Assembly (NCBI RefSeq): GCF_964355755.1
Contig: NC_092671.1
Coordinates: forward strand, 22,220,001 to 22,284,000
Origin: Antedon mediterranea
Lineage: Eukaryota; Echinodermata; Crinoidea; Comatulida; Antedonidae
Length of the DNA: 64,000 nucleotides
Direction: 5' to 3'
Shown: in pieces, positions 1-13,600 of the stretch
Numbering within the stretch: position 1 is the first letter of the stretch
Layout of the letters: each line of letters opens with the position of its first letter
Notes under the pieces: generated by a model
What the model was told of the DNA's origin: nothing
Seen by the model: the letters and a program-made list of their open reading frames with translations, nothing else
Databases searched by the model: none
Program-made: the position numbers and the translations under genes

Positions 1-599
1 AAGGTTCACTTGTTTAGGCCTGACAGTTGCAACCCTAAAAATATCTCACTTTCAAAAACAATATTTATTTTAAATTAAAAAAAAAAGAAAAAAAAAATAC
101 CAGTATAGGTTCGAACCCACTACTGAAAGCACTCAAACCTGAGCATTATCCGTTACGCCACAAACCAGTAGATAACTGCGGAGCTGATAATAGTCCATTT
201 ATATGAAATGAATGATCAATCAATGAAAAATAATGCCATTCAACTTTGTTTCTGATTTTAAAAACGGTCCACTTGTTTAGGCCTGACATTTACAACCCTC
301 AAAATATCTCACTTTCAAAAACAATATTTATTTTCAATTAAAAAAAAAAGAAAAAAAATATTCGTAGAGGTTCGAACCCACTACTGCGAGAACTCAAACC
401 TGAGCATTACCCGTTACGCCTCAAACCAGTAGATGACTGAAGAGCTGATAATACTCTATTTATATGAAATTAATAATAAATCAATGAAAAATAATGCCAT
501 GCAACTTTGTTTCTGATTTTAAAAAAGGTTCACTTGTTTAGGCCTGACATTTACAACCCTCAAAATATCTCACTTTCAAAAACAATATTTATTTTAAAT

Positions 600-619
600 A
601 AAAAAAAAAAGAAACAAAA
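600..619 (-). terminator. Pol III-type T-run terminator of representative monomer
   Basis: On the minus strand TTTT (616-619) begins at the end of the tRNA-like segment, and an 11-T run (600-610) follows five bases later. Runs of four or more T downstream of the coding strand are Pol III terminators. Nearly every monomer has such runs here, generally 8 or more T, so a transcript would be about 75-95 nt. Confidence 0.55.
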
Positions 620-628
620 TATCCGTAG

Positions 629-639
629 AGGTTCGAACC
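629..639 (-). promoter_or_regulatory. B box of representative monomer
   Basis: GGTTCGAACCT on the minus strand matches the B-box consensus GGTTCGANTCC except at the last two positions. The core TTCGAA is palindromic, so a B-box-like string can also be read on the plus strand, but only the minus strand has an A box at tRNA distance. Confidence 0.6.
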
Positions 640-670
640 CACTAGTGAGAGCACTCAAACTTGAGCATTA

Positions 671-682
671 CCCGTTACGCCA
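671..682 (-). promoter_or_regulatory. A box of representative monomer
   Basis: TGGCGTAACGGG on the minus strand matches the A-box consensus TRGCNNARYNGG at every defined position. It forms the 5' part of the tRNA-like D arm. Copies with GCCTC in place of GCCAC on the plus strand lose the first T. Copies reading TACACG instead of TACCCG alter the final GG. Confidence 0.6.
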
Positions 683-717
683 CAAACCAGTAGATGACTG
701 AAGAGCTGACAATACTC

Positions 718-725
718 TATTTATA
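718..725 (-). promoter_or_regulatory. TATA-like element of representative monomer
   Basis: TATAAATA on the minus strand, 29 nt upstream of tRNA-like position 1. If transcription starts about 5 nt before the tRNA-like body, as is common for tRNA genes, this falls near -30, where TBP in TFIIIB binds. The surrounding ATTTCATATAAATAG is among the better conserved parts of the monomer. Many GTATAGGTTCG-type copies carry TATATATA in its place (for example about 9054-9062). Confidence 0.5.
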
Positions 726-3700
726 TGAAATAAATAATAAATCAATGAAAAATAATGCCATGCAACTGTGTTTCTGATTTTAAAAAAGGTCCACTTGTTT
801 AGGCCTGACATTTACAACCCTCAAAATATCTCACTTTCAAAAACAATATTTTTTTCAATAAAAAAAAAAAGAAAAAAAATATTCGTAGAGGTTCGAACCC
901 ACTACTGCGAAAACTCAAACCTGAGCATTACCCGTTACGCCTCAAACCAGTAGATGACTGAAGAGCTGATAATACTCTATTTATATGAAATTAATAATAA
1001 ATCAATGAAAAATAATGCCATGCAACTTTGTTTCTGATTTTAAAAAAGGTTCACTTGTTTAGGCCTGACAATTACAACCCTCAAAATATCTCACTTTCAA
1101 AAACAATATTTATTTTAAATAAAAAAAATAAAAAAAACAAAATATCCGTAGAGGTTCGAACCCACTAGTGAGAGCACTCAAACTTGAGCATTACCCGTTA
1201 CGCCACAAACCAGTAGATGACTGAAGAGCTGACAATACTCTATTTATATGAAATAAATAATAAATCAATGAAAAATAATGCCATGCAACTGTGTTTCTGA
1301 TTTTAAAAAAGGTCCACTTGTTTAGGCCTGACATTTACACCCTCAAAATATCTCACTTTCAAAATCCATATTTATTTTCAATTTAAAAAAAAAAGAAAAA
1401 AAATATCCCTAGAGGTTCGACCCACTACTCAGAGCACTCAAACCTGAGCATTACCCGTTACGCCACAAACCAGTAGATGACTGAAGAGCTGATAATAGTC
1501 TATTTATATGAAATGAATGATCAATCAATGAAAAATAATGCCATGCAACTTTGTTTCTGATTTTTAAAAATATCCATTTGTTTAGGCCTGACATTCACAA
1601 CCCTAAAAAATATCTCATTTTCAAAAAAAATATTTATTTTCAATAAGAAAAAAAAAAGCAATATCCCTAGAGGTTCGAACCCACTACTGCGAGAACTCAA
1701 ACCTGAGCATTACCCGTTACGCCTCAAACCAGTAGATGACTGAAGAGCTGATAATACTCTATTTATATGACATTAATAATAAATCAATGAAAAATAATGC
1801 CATGCAACTTTGTTTCTGATTTTAAAAAAGGTTCACTTGTTTAGGCCTGACATTTACAACCCTCAAAATATCTCACTTTCAAAAACAATATTTATTTTAA
1901 ATAAAAAAAAAAAAGAAACAAAATATCCGTAGAGGTTCGAACCCACTAGTGAGAGCACTCAAACTTGAGCATTACCCGTTACGCCACAAACCAGTAGATG
2001 ACTGAAGAGCTGATAATAATCTATTTATATGAAATTAATAATAAATCAATGAAAAATAATGCCATGCAACTTTGTTTCTGATTTTAAAAAAGGTCCACTT
2101 GTTTAGGCCTGACATTTACAACCCTCAAAATATCTCACTTTCAAAAACAATATTTTTTCAATTAAAAAAAAAAAAGAAATAAAATATCAGTAGAGGTTCG
2201 AACCCACTAGTGAGAGCACTCAAACTTGAGCATTACCCGCTACGCCACAATCCAGTAGATGACTGAAGAGCTGATAATACTCTATTTATATGAAATAAAT
2301 AATAAATCAATGAAAAATAAGGCCATGCAACTTTGTTTCTGATTTTAAAAAAGGTTCATTTGTTTAGGCCTGTCATTTACAACCCTCAAAATATCTCACC
2401 TACAAAAAAAATATTTATTTTCAATAAAAAAAAAAGAAAAGAAATATCCCTAGAGGTTCGAACCCACTACTGCGAGCACTCAAACTTGAGCATTACCCGT
2501 TACGCCTCAAACCAGTAGATGACTGAAGAGCTGATAATACTCTATTTATATGAAATGAATAATAAATCAATGAAAAATAATGCCATGCAACTTTGTTTCT
2601 GATTTTAAAAAAGGTTCAATTGTTTAGGCCTGACATTTACAACCCTCAAAATATCTCACCGTCAAAAACAATATTTATTTTCAAATAAAAAAAAAAGAAA
2701 AAAAATATCCCTAGAAGTTCGAACCCACTATTGAAATCACTCAAACCTGAGCATTACCCGTTCGCCGCAAACCATTTTATGACTGAAGAGCTGATAATAG
2801 TCTATTTATATGAAATAGATGATCAATCAATGAAAAATAATGCCATGCAACTTTGTTTCTGATTTTAAAAAAGGTTCACTTGTTTAGGCCTGACAGTTGC
2901 AACCCTAAAAATATCTCACTTTCAAAAACAATATTTATTTTAAATTAAAAAAAAAAGAAAAAAAAAATACCAGTATAGGTTCGAACCCACTACTGAAAGC
3001 ACTCAAACCTGAGCATTATCCGTTACGCCACAAACCAGTAGATAACTGCGGAGCTGATAATAGTCCATTTATATGAAATGAATGATCAATCAATGAAAAA
3101 TAATGCCATGCAACTTTGTTTCTGATTTTAAAAAAGGTCCACTTGTTTAGGCCTGACATTTACAACCCTCAAAATATCTCACTTTCAAAAACAATATTTA
3201 TTTTCAATTAAAAAAAAAAAAGAAAAAAAATATTCGTAGAGGTTCGAACCCACTACTGCGAGAACTCAAACCTGTGCACTACCGCTTACGCCACAAACCA
3301 GTAGATGACTGAAGAGCTGATAACAGTCTATTTATATGAAATGAATGATCCATCAAAGTAAAATGATGTTATGCAACTTTGTTTCTTATTTTAAAAAAAG
3401 GTCCATTTGGTTAGGCTTGACATTTAAAACCCTCAAAATATCTCACTTTCAAAAACCATATTTATTTTCAATTTTAAAAAAAAGAAAAAAAAAATCCCTT
3501 GAGGTTCGACCCACTACTCAGAGCACTCAAACCTGAGCATTACCCGTTACGCCACAAACCAGTAGATGACTGAAGAGCTGATAATAGTCTATTTATATGA
3601 AATAAATTATCAATCAATGAAAAATAATGCCATGCAACTTTGTTTCTGATTTTAAAAAAGGTCCACTTGTTTAGGCCTGACATTTACAACCCTCAAAATA

Positions 3701-6700
3701 TATCACTTTCAAAAACCATATTTATTTTCAATGTAAAAAAAAAGAAAAAACGTATTCCTAGAGGTTCGACCCACTACTCAGAGCACTCAAACCTGAGCAT
3801 TACTCGTTACGCCACAAACCAGTAGATGACTGAAGAGCTGGTAATAGTCTATTTATATGAAATGAATTATCAATCAATGAAAAATAATGCCATGCAACTT
3901 TGTTTCTGATTTTAAAAAAGATCCATTTGTTTAGGCCTGACATTTACAACCCTAAAAAATATCTCATTTTCAAAAAAAATATTTATTTTCAATAAGAAAA
4001 AAAAAGCAATATCCCTAGAGGTTGGAACCCACTAGTGAGAGCACTCAAACTTGAGCATTACCCGTTACGCCACAAACCAGTAGATGACTGAAGAGCTGAT
4101 AATACTCTATTTATATGAAATAAATAATAAATCAATGAAAATTAATGCCATGCAACTTTGTTTCTGATTTTAAAAAAGGTCCACTTGTTTAGGCCTGACA
4201 TTTACAACCCTCAAACTATCTCACTTTCAAAAACCATATTTATTTTAAATTTAAAAAAAAAAGAAAAAAAATATTCGTAGAGGTTCGAACCCACCACTGC
4301 GAGAACTCAAACCTGGGCACTACCAGTTACGCTACAAACCAGTAGATGACTGAAGAGCTGATAATAGTCTATTTATATGAAATTAATAATAAATCAATGA
4401 AAAATAATGCCATGCAACTTTGTTTCTGATTTTTAAAAAGGTCCACTTGTTTAGGCCTGACATTTACAACCCTCAAAATATCTCACTTTCAAAAACAATA
4501 TTTATTTTCAATTAAAAAAAAAAGAAAAAAAATATTCGTAGATGTTCGAACCCACTACTGCGAGAACTCAAACCTGAGCACTACCGGTTACGCCACAAAC
4601 CAGTAGATGACTGAAGAGCTGATAACAGTCTATTTATATGAAATGAATGATCCATCAAAGTAAAATGATGTTATGCAACTTTGTTTCTGATTTTAAAAAA
4701 AGGTCCACTTGGTTAGGCTTGACATTTAAAACCCTCAAAATATCTCACTTTCAAAAACCATATTTATTTTCAATTTAAAAAAAAAGAAAAAAAAAATCCC
4801 TTGAGGTTCGACCCACTACTCAGAGCACTCAAACCTGAGCATTACCCGTTACGCCACAAACCAGTAGATGACTGAAGAGCTGATAATAGTCTATTTATAT
4901 GAAATAAATTATCAATCAATGAAAAATAATGCCATGCAACTTTGTTTCTGATTTTAAAAAAGGTCCACTTGTTTAGGCCTGACATTTACAACCCTCAAAA
5001 TATCTCACTTTCAAAAACCATATTTATTTTCAATGTAAAAAAAAGAAAAAACGTATCCCTAGAGGTTCGACCCACTACACAGAGCACTCAAACCTGAGCA
5101 TTACTCGTTACGACACAAACCAGTAGATGACTGAAGAGCTGGTAATAGTCTATTTATATGAAATGAATTATCAATCAATGAAAAATAATGCCATGCAACT
5201 TTGTTTCTGATTTTAAAAAAGATCCATTTGTTTAGGCCTGACATTTACAACCCTAAAAAATATCTCATTTTCAAAAAAAAATATTTTGTTTTCAATAAGA
5301 AAAAAAAAAGCAATATCCCTAGAGGTTGGAACCCACTAGTGAGAGCACTCAAACTTGAGCATTACCCGTTACGCCACAAACCAGTAGATGACTGAAGAGC
5401 TGATAATACTCTATTTATATGAAATAAATAATAAATCAATGAAAAATAATGCCATGCAACTTTGTTTCTGATTTTAAAAAAGGTCCACTTGTTTAGGCCT
5501 GACATTTACAACCCTCAAAATATCTCACTTTCAAAAACAATATTTTTTTCAATAAAAAAAAAAGAAAAAAAATATTCGTAGAGGTTCGAACCCACTACTG
5601 CGAAAACTCAAACCTGAGCATTACCCATTACGCCTCAAACCAGTAGATGACTGAAGAGCTGATAATACTCTATTTATATGAAATTAATAATAAATCAATG
5701 AAAAATAATGCCATGCAACTTTGTTTCTGATTTTAAAAAAGGTTCACTTGTTTAGGCCTGACATTTACAACCCTCAAAATATCTCACTTTCAAAAACAAT
5801 ATTTATTTTAAATAAAAAAAAAAAAAGAAACAAAATATCCGTAGAGGTTCGAACCCACTAGTGAGAGCACTCAAACTTGAGCATTACCCGTTACGCCACC
5901 AACCAGTAGATGACTGAAGAGCTGACAATACTCTATTTATATGAAATAAATAATAAATATATGAAAAATAATGCCATGCAACTGTGTTTCTGATTTTAAA
6001 AAAGGTCCACTTGTTTAGGCCTGACATTTACACCCTCAAAATATCTCACTTTCAAAATCCATATTTATTTTCAATTTAAAAAAAAAAGAAAAAAAATATC
6101 CCTAGAGGTTCGACCCACTACTCAGAGCACTCAAACCTGAGCATTACCCGTTACGCCACAAACCAGTAGATGACTGAAGAGCTGATAATAGTCTATTTAT
6201 ATGAAATGAATGATCAATCAATGAAAAATAATGCCATGCAACTTTGTTTCTGATTTTAAAAAATATCCATTTGTTTAGGCCTGACATTCACAACCCTAAA
6301 AAATATCTCATTTTCAAAAAAAATATTTATTTGCAATAAGAAAAAAAAAAGCAATATCCCTAGAGGTTCGAACCCACTACTGCGAGAACTCAAACCTGAG
6401 CATTACCCGTTACGCCACAAACCAGTAGATGACTGAAGAGCTGATAATACTCTATTTATATGAAATAAATAATAAATCAATGAAAAATAATGCCATGCAA
6501 CTTTGTTTCTGATTTTAAAAAAGGTCCACTTGTTTAGGCCTGACATTTACAACCCTCAAAATATCTCACTTTCAAAAACAATATTTATTTTCAATAAAAA
6601 AAAAAAAAAAAAAAAAAATTCGTAGAGGTTCGAACACACTACTGCGAGAACTCAAACCTGAGCATTACCCGTTACGCCTCAAACCAGTAGATGACTGAAG

Positions 6701-9700
6701 AGCTGATAATACTCTATTTATATGAAATTCATAATAAATCAATGAAAAATAATGCAATGCAACTTTGTTTCTGATTTTAAAAAAGGTTCACTTGTTTAGG
6801 CCTGACATTTACAACCCTCAAAATATCTCACTTTCAAAAACAATATTTATTTTAAATAAAAAAAAAAAAAGAAACAAAATATCCGTAGAGGTTCGAACCC
6901 ACTAGTGAGAGCACGTAAACTTGAGCATTACCCGTTACGCCACAAACCAGTAGATGACTGAAGAGCTGATAATACTCTATTTATATGAAATAAATAATAA
7001 ATCAATGAAAAATAATGCCATGCAACTTTGTTTCTGATTTTAAAAAAGGTCCACTTGTTTAGGCCTGATATTTACAACCCTCAAAATATCTCACTTTCAA
7101 AAACCATATTTATTTTCAATTTAAAAAAAAAAGAAAAAAAATATCCCTAGAGGTTCGACCCACTACTCAGAGCACTCAAACCTGAGCATTACCCGTTACG
7201 CCACAAACCAGTAGATGACTGAAGAGCTGATAATAGTCTATTTATATGAAATCAATTATCAATCAATGAAAAATAATGCCATGCAACTTTGTTTCTGATT
7301 TTAAAAAAGGTCCACTTGTTTAGGCCTGACATTTACAACCCTCAAAATATCTCACTTTCAAAAACCATATTTATTTTCAATTTAAAAAAAAAAGAAAAAC
7401 AATATTCGTAGAGGTTCGACCCACTACTCAGAGCACTCAAAACTGAGCATTACCCGTTACGCCACAAACCAGTAGATGACTGAAGAGCTGATAATAGTCC
7501 ATTTATATGAAATAAATGATCAATCAATGAAAAATAATGCCATGCAAATTTGTTTCTGATTTAAAAAAAGGTTCACTTGTTTAGGCCTAACATTTACAAC
7601 CCTAAAAATATCTCACTTTCAAAAACAATATTTATTTTCAATTTTAAAAAAAAAATCCCTAGAGGTTCGAACCCACTACTGAGACAACTCAAACCTGAGC
7701 ATTATCCGTTACGCCACCAACCAGTAGGTGACTGAGGAGCTGATAATAGTCTATTTATATGAAATGAATGATCAATCAATGAAAAATAATGCCATGCAAC
7801 TTTGTTTCTGATTTTAAAAAAGGTTCACTTGTTTTGGCCTGACATTTACAACCCTCAAAATATCTCACTTTCAAAAACAATATTTTTTCAATTAAAAAAA
7901 AAAAGAAATAAAATATCAGTAGAGGTTCGAACCCACTAGTGAGAGCACCGAAACTTGAGCATTACCCGCTACGCCACAAACCAGTAGATGACTGAAGAGC
8001 TGATAATACTCTATTTATATGAAATAAATAATAAATCAATGAAAAATAATGCCATGCAACTTTGTTTCTGATTTTAAAAAAGATCCATTTGTTTAGGCCT
8101 GACATTCACAACCCTAAAAAATATCTCATTTTCCCAAAAAATATTTATTTTCAATAAGAAAAAAAAAGCAATATCACTAGAGGTTAAAATTCGCTACTGA
8201 GAGCACTCAAACCTGGGTATTACCCGTTACGCCACAAACCAGTAGATAAGTAAAGAGCTGATAATAGTCTATTTATATGAAATTAATGATCAATCAATGA
8301 AAAATAATGCCATGCAACTTTGTTTCTGATTTTAAAAAAGGTTCATTTGTTTAGGCCTGACATTTACAACCCTCAAAATATCTCACTTTCAAAAAAAATA
8401 TTTATTTTCAATAAAAAAAAAGAAGAAAAGAAATATCCCTAGAGGTTCGAACCCACTACTGCGAGCACTCAAACTTGAGCATTACCCGTTGCGCCTCAAA
8501 CCAGTAGATGACTGAAGAGCTGATAATACTCTATTTATATGAAATAAATAATAAATCAATGAAAAATAATGCCATGCAACTTTGTTTCTCATTTTAAAAA
8601 AGGTTCACTTGTTGAGGCCGGACATTTACAACCCTCAAAATATCTCACCTTCAAAAACAATATTTATTTTCAAACAAAAAAAAAGAAAAAAAATATCCCT
8701 AGAAGTTCGAACCCACTATTGAAATCAATCAAACCTGAGCATTACCCGTTACGCCGCAAACCAGTATATGACTGAAGAGCTGATAATAGTCTATTTATAT
8801 GAAGTGGATGATCAATCAATGAAAAATAATGCCATGCAACTTTGTTTCTGATTTTAAAAAAGGTTCACTTGTTTAGGCCTGACAGTTGCAACCCTCAAAA
8901 TATCTCACTTTCAAAAACAATATTTATTTTCAATTAAAAAAAAAATTAAAAAAAATACCCGTATAGGTTCGAACCCACTACTGAGAGCACTCAAACCTGA
9001 GCATTACCCGTTACGCCACAAACCAGTAGATGACTGAGGAGCTGATAATAGTCTATATATATGAAATGAATGATCAATCAATGAAAAATAATGCCATGCA
9101 ACTTTGTTTCTGATTGAAAAAAATGTTCACTTGTTTAGGCCTGACATTTACAACCCTCAAAATATCTCACTTTCAAAAACAATATTTATTTTCAATTAAA
9201 AAAAAAAAGAAATAAAATATCAGTAGAGGTTCGAACCCACTAGTGAGAGCACTGAAACTTGAGCATTACCCGCTACGCCACAAACCAGTAGATGACTGAA
9301 GAGCTGATAATACTCTATTTATATGAAATAAATAATAAATCAATGAAAAATAATGCCATGCAACTTTGTTTCTGATTTTAAAAAAGATCCATTTGTTTAG
9401 GCCTGACATTCACAACCCTAAAAAATATCTCATTTTCCCAAAAAATATTTATTTTCAATAAGAAAAAAAAAGCAATATCACTAGAGGTTAAAAATCGCTA
9501 CTGAGAGCACTCAAACCTGGGTATTACCCGTTACGCCACAAACCAGTAGATAAGTAAAGAGCTGATAATAGTCTATTTATATGAAATTAATGATCAATCA
9601 ATGAAAAATAATGCCATGCAACTTTGTTTCTGATTTTAAAAAAGGTTCATTTGTTTAGGCCTGACATTTACAACCCTCAAAATATCTCACTTTCAAAAAA

Positions 9701-10620
9701 AATATTTATTTTCAATAAAAAAAATGAAGAAAAGAAATATCCCTAGAGGTTCGAACCCACTACTGCGAGCACTCAAACTTGAGCATTACCCGTTACGCCT
9801 CAAACCAGTAGATGACTGAAGAGCTGATAATACTCTATTTATATGAAATAAATAATAAATCAATGAAAAATAATGCCATGCAATTTGTTTCTCATTTTAA
9901 AAAAGGTTCACTTGTTGAGGCCGGACATTTACAACCCTCAAAATATCTCACTTTCAAAAACAATATTTATTTTCAAACAAAAAAAAAGAAAAAAAATATC
10001 CCTAGAAGTTCGAACCCACTATTGAAATCAATCAAACCTGAGCATTACCCGTTACGCCGCAAACCAGTATATGACTGAAGAGCTGATAATAGTCTATTTA
10101 TATGAAGTGGATGATCAATCAATGAAAAATAATGCCATGCAACTTTGTTTCTGATTTTAAAAAAGGTTCACTTGTTTAGGCCTGACAGTTGCAACACTCA
10201 AAATATCTCACTTTCAAAAACAATATTTATTTTCAATTAAAAAAAAAATTAAAAAAAATACCCGTATAGGTTCGAACCCACTACTGAGAGCACTCAAACC
10301 TGAGCATTACCCGTTACGCCACAAACCAGTAGATGACTGAGGAGCTGATAATAGTCTATATATATGAAATGAATGATCAATCAATGAAAAATAATGCCAT
10401 GCAACTTTGTTTCTGATTGAAAAAAATGTTCACTTGTTTAGGCCTGACATTTACAACCCTCAAAATATCTCACTTTCAAAAACAATATTTATTTTCAATT
10501 AAAAAAAAAATATCCTTACAGGTTGGAACCCGCTACTGAGAGCACTCAATCCTGGGTATTACCTGTTACGCCACAAACCAGTAGATACCTGAAGAGCTGA
10601 TAATAGTCTATTTATATGAA

Positions 10621-13600
10621 ATTAATGATCAATCAATGAAAAATAATGCCATGCAACTTAGTTTCTGATTTTAAAAAAGGTTCACTTGTTTAGGCCTGAC
10701 ATTTACAACCCTCAAAATATCTCACTTTCAAAAATAATATTATTTTCAATAAAAAAAAAGAAACAAAATATCCGTAGAGGTTCGAACCCACTAGTGAGAG
10801 CACTCAATCTTGAGCATTACCTGTTACGCCACAAACCAGTAGATGACTGAAGAGCTGATAATACTCTATTTATATGAAATAAATAATAAATAAATGAAAA
10901 ATAATGTCATGCAACTTTGTTTCTGATTTTAAAAAAGGTTCATTTCTTTAGGCCTAACATTTACAACCCTAAAAATATCTCACTTAAAAAAAAAAAATTA
11001 TTTTCAATTAAAAAAAAAAGAAAAGAAATATCCCTAGGGGGTCGAACCCACTACTGCGAACACTCAAACTTGAGCATTACCCGTTACGCCTCAAACCAGT
11101 AGATGACTGAAGAGCTGATAATACTCTATTTATATGAAATTAATAATAAATCAATGAAAAATAATGCCATGCAACCTTGTTTCTGATTTTAAAAAAGGTT
11201 CACTTGTTTAGGCCTGACATATACAACCCTCAAAATATTTCACTTTCAAAAACAATATTTATTTTAAATTAAAAAAAAAAAAACCAAAATATCCGTAGAG
11301 GTTTGAACCCACTAGTGAGAGCACTCAAATTTGAGCATTACCCGTTACACCACAAACCAGTAGATGACTGAAGAGCTGATAATACTCTATTTATATGAAA
11401 TAAATAATAAATCAATGAAAAATAATGCCATGCAACTTTGTTTCTGATTTTAAAAAAGGTCCACTTGTTTAGGCCTGACATTTACAACCCTCAAAATATC
11501 TCACTTTCAAAAACAATATTTATTTTCAATTTAAAAAAAAAAAATCCCTAGAGGTTCGAACCCCCTACTGAAAGCACTCAAACCTGAGCATTATCCGTTA
11601 CGCCACAAACCAGTAGATGACTGCGGAGCTGATAATAGTCTATTTATATGAAATGAATGATCAATCAATGAAAAATAATGCCATGCAACTTTGTTTCTGA
11701 TTTTAAAAAAGGTCCACTTGTTTAGGCCTGACAGTTGCAACCCTCAAAATATCTCACTTTCAAAAACAATATTTATTTTCAATTAAAAAAAAAAGAAAAA
11801 AAATACCCGTATAGGTTCGAACCCACTACTGAGAGCACTCAAACCTGAGCATTACCCGTTACGCCTCAAACCAGTAGATGACTGAAGAGCTGATAATACT
11901 CTATTTATATGAAATGAATAATAAATCAATGAAAAATAATGCCATGCAACTTTGTTTCTGCTTTTAAAAAAGGTTCACTTGTTTAGGCCTGACATTTACA
12001 ACCCTCAAAATATCTCACCTTCAAAAACAATATTTATTTTCAAATAAAAAAAAAAGAAAAACAATATCCCTAGAAGTTCGAACCCACTATTGAAATCACT
12101 CAAACCTGAGCATTACCCGTTCGCCGCAAACCAGTATATGACTGAAGAGCTGATAATAGTCTATTTATATGAAATGGATGATCAATCAATGAAAAATAAT
12201 GCCATGCAACTTTGTTTCTGATTTTAAAAAAGGTTCACTTGTTTAGGCCTGACAGTTGCAACCCTCAAAATATCTCACTTTCAAAAACAATATTTATTTT
12301 CAATAAAAAAAAAAGAAAAAAAAATACCCGTATAGGTTCGAACCCACTACTGAGAGCACTCAAACCTGAGCATTACACGTTACGCCACAAACCAGTAGAT
12401 GACTGAGGAGCTAATAATAGTCTATATATATGAAATGAATGATCAATCAATGAAAAATAATCCCATGCAACTTTGTTTCTGATTGAAAAAAATGTTCACT
12501 TGTTTAGGCCTGACATTTACAACCCTCAAAATATCTCACTTTCAAAAACAATATTTATTTTCAAATAAAAAAAAAAAAAATATCCCTAGAAGTTCGAACC
12601 CACTATTGAAATCACTCAAAACTGAGCATTACCCGTTACGGCGCAAACCAGTATATAACTGAGGAGCTGATAATAGTCTATTTATATGAAATGGATGATC
12701 AACCAATGAAAAATAATGCCATGCAACTTTGTTTCTGATTTTAAAAAAGGTCCACTTGTTTAGGCCTGACATTTACAACCCTCAAAATATCTCACTTTCA
12801 AAAACAATATTTATTTTCAATTTTAAAAAAAGAAAAAAAATACCCGTATAGGTTCGAACCCACTACTAAGAGCACTCAAACCTGAGCATTACCCGTTACG
12901 CCACAAACCAGTAGATGACTGAGGAGCTGATAATAGTCTATATATATGAAATGAATGATCAATCAATGAAAAATAATGCCATGATACTTTTTTTCTGATT
13001 GAAAAAAATGTTCACTTGTTTAGGCCTGACATTTACAACTCTCAAAATATCTCACTTTCAAAAACAATATTTATTTTCCAAAAAAAAAAAATATCCTTAC
13101 AGGTTCGAACCCGCTACTGAGAGCACTCAAACCTGGGTATTACCCGTTACGCCACAAACCAGTAGATAACTGAAGAGCTGATAATAGTCTATTTATATGA
13201 AATTAATGATCAATCAATGAAAAATAATGCCATGCAACTTTGTTTCTGATTTTTAAAAAGATCCATTTGTTTAGGCCTGACATTCACAACCCTAAAAAAT
13301 ATCTCATTTTCAAAAAAAAATATTTATTTTAAATAATAAAAAAAAAGCAATATCCCTAGAGGTTGGAACCCGCTACTGAGAGCACTCAAACCTGGGTATT
13401 ACCCGTTACGCCACAAACCAGTAGATAACTGATGAGTTGATAATAGTCTATTTATATGAAATTAATGATCAATCAATGAAAAATAATGCCATGCAACTTA
13501 GTTTCTGATTTTAAAAAAGGTTCACTTGTTTAGGCCTGACATTTACAACCCTCAAAATATCTCACTTTCAAAAATAATATTATTTTCAATAAAAAAAAAG

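Larger units (their letters stand above)
618..689 (-). other. tRNA-like segment of representative monomer
   Basis: Placed by setting the first T of the A box as tRNA position 8 and the first G of the B box as position 52; the two boxes start 43 nt apart, as in an intron-less tRNA. The D arm pairs over 4 bp (GCGT with ATGC, one G-U) with an 8-nt loop holding A14, GG18-19 and A21. The T loop is a normal TTCGAAC, but only about 3 of 5 T-stem pairs form. By position the anticodon would be GAG, although the anticodon stem has few pairs. The acceptor strands pair partly (G7-C66 to G3-U70, with wobbles) and fail at the two outer positions. This looks like a degenerate tRNA or tRNA-derived SINE head and not a translation-competent tRNA. 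Other monomers are better or worse than this one. Confidence 0.65.
511..771 (-). repeat. Representative satellite monomer (261 bp)
   Basis: One full period, from TTCTGATTTT to the base before the next copy, used here to place the internal signals. Reading the minus strand 5' to 3', it holds a TATA-like element, a tRNA-like segment with A and B boxes, then T-runs, then an AT-rich spacer containing the GGCCTAAACAAGTG block. The same layout recurs in most other monomers. The A/T tract varies in length from copy to copy, which explains most of the 255-265 bp length scatter. Confidence 0.9.

Noticed and set aside
629-639. A plus-strand tRNA or Pol III unit using the palindromic TTCGAA as B box.
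   Set aside because: No A box lies about 40-60 bases upstream on the plus strand; that region is the A-rich tract.
618-700. A 6-bp helix CTACTG/CAGTAG spanning the tRNA-like part as a conserved RNA structure.
   Set aside because: Present in CTACTGAGAG-type copies only. CTAGTG- and CTATTG-type copies change one side without compensating changes on the other, so variation does not support the helix.
507-701. A 61-70 codon plus-strand frame (beginning like MFLILKKVHLFRP) that recurs in dozens of monomers and might be a repeated small-protein gene.
   Set aside because: Most copies start at TTG, not ATG, run through the A-tract as poly-lysine, change frame with A-tract length, and end in different tails. 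The similarity follows from the DNA repeat, with no sign of coding constraint.
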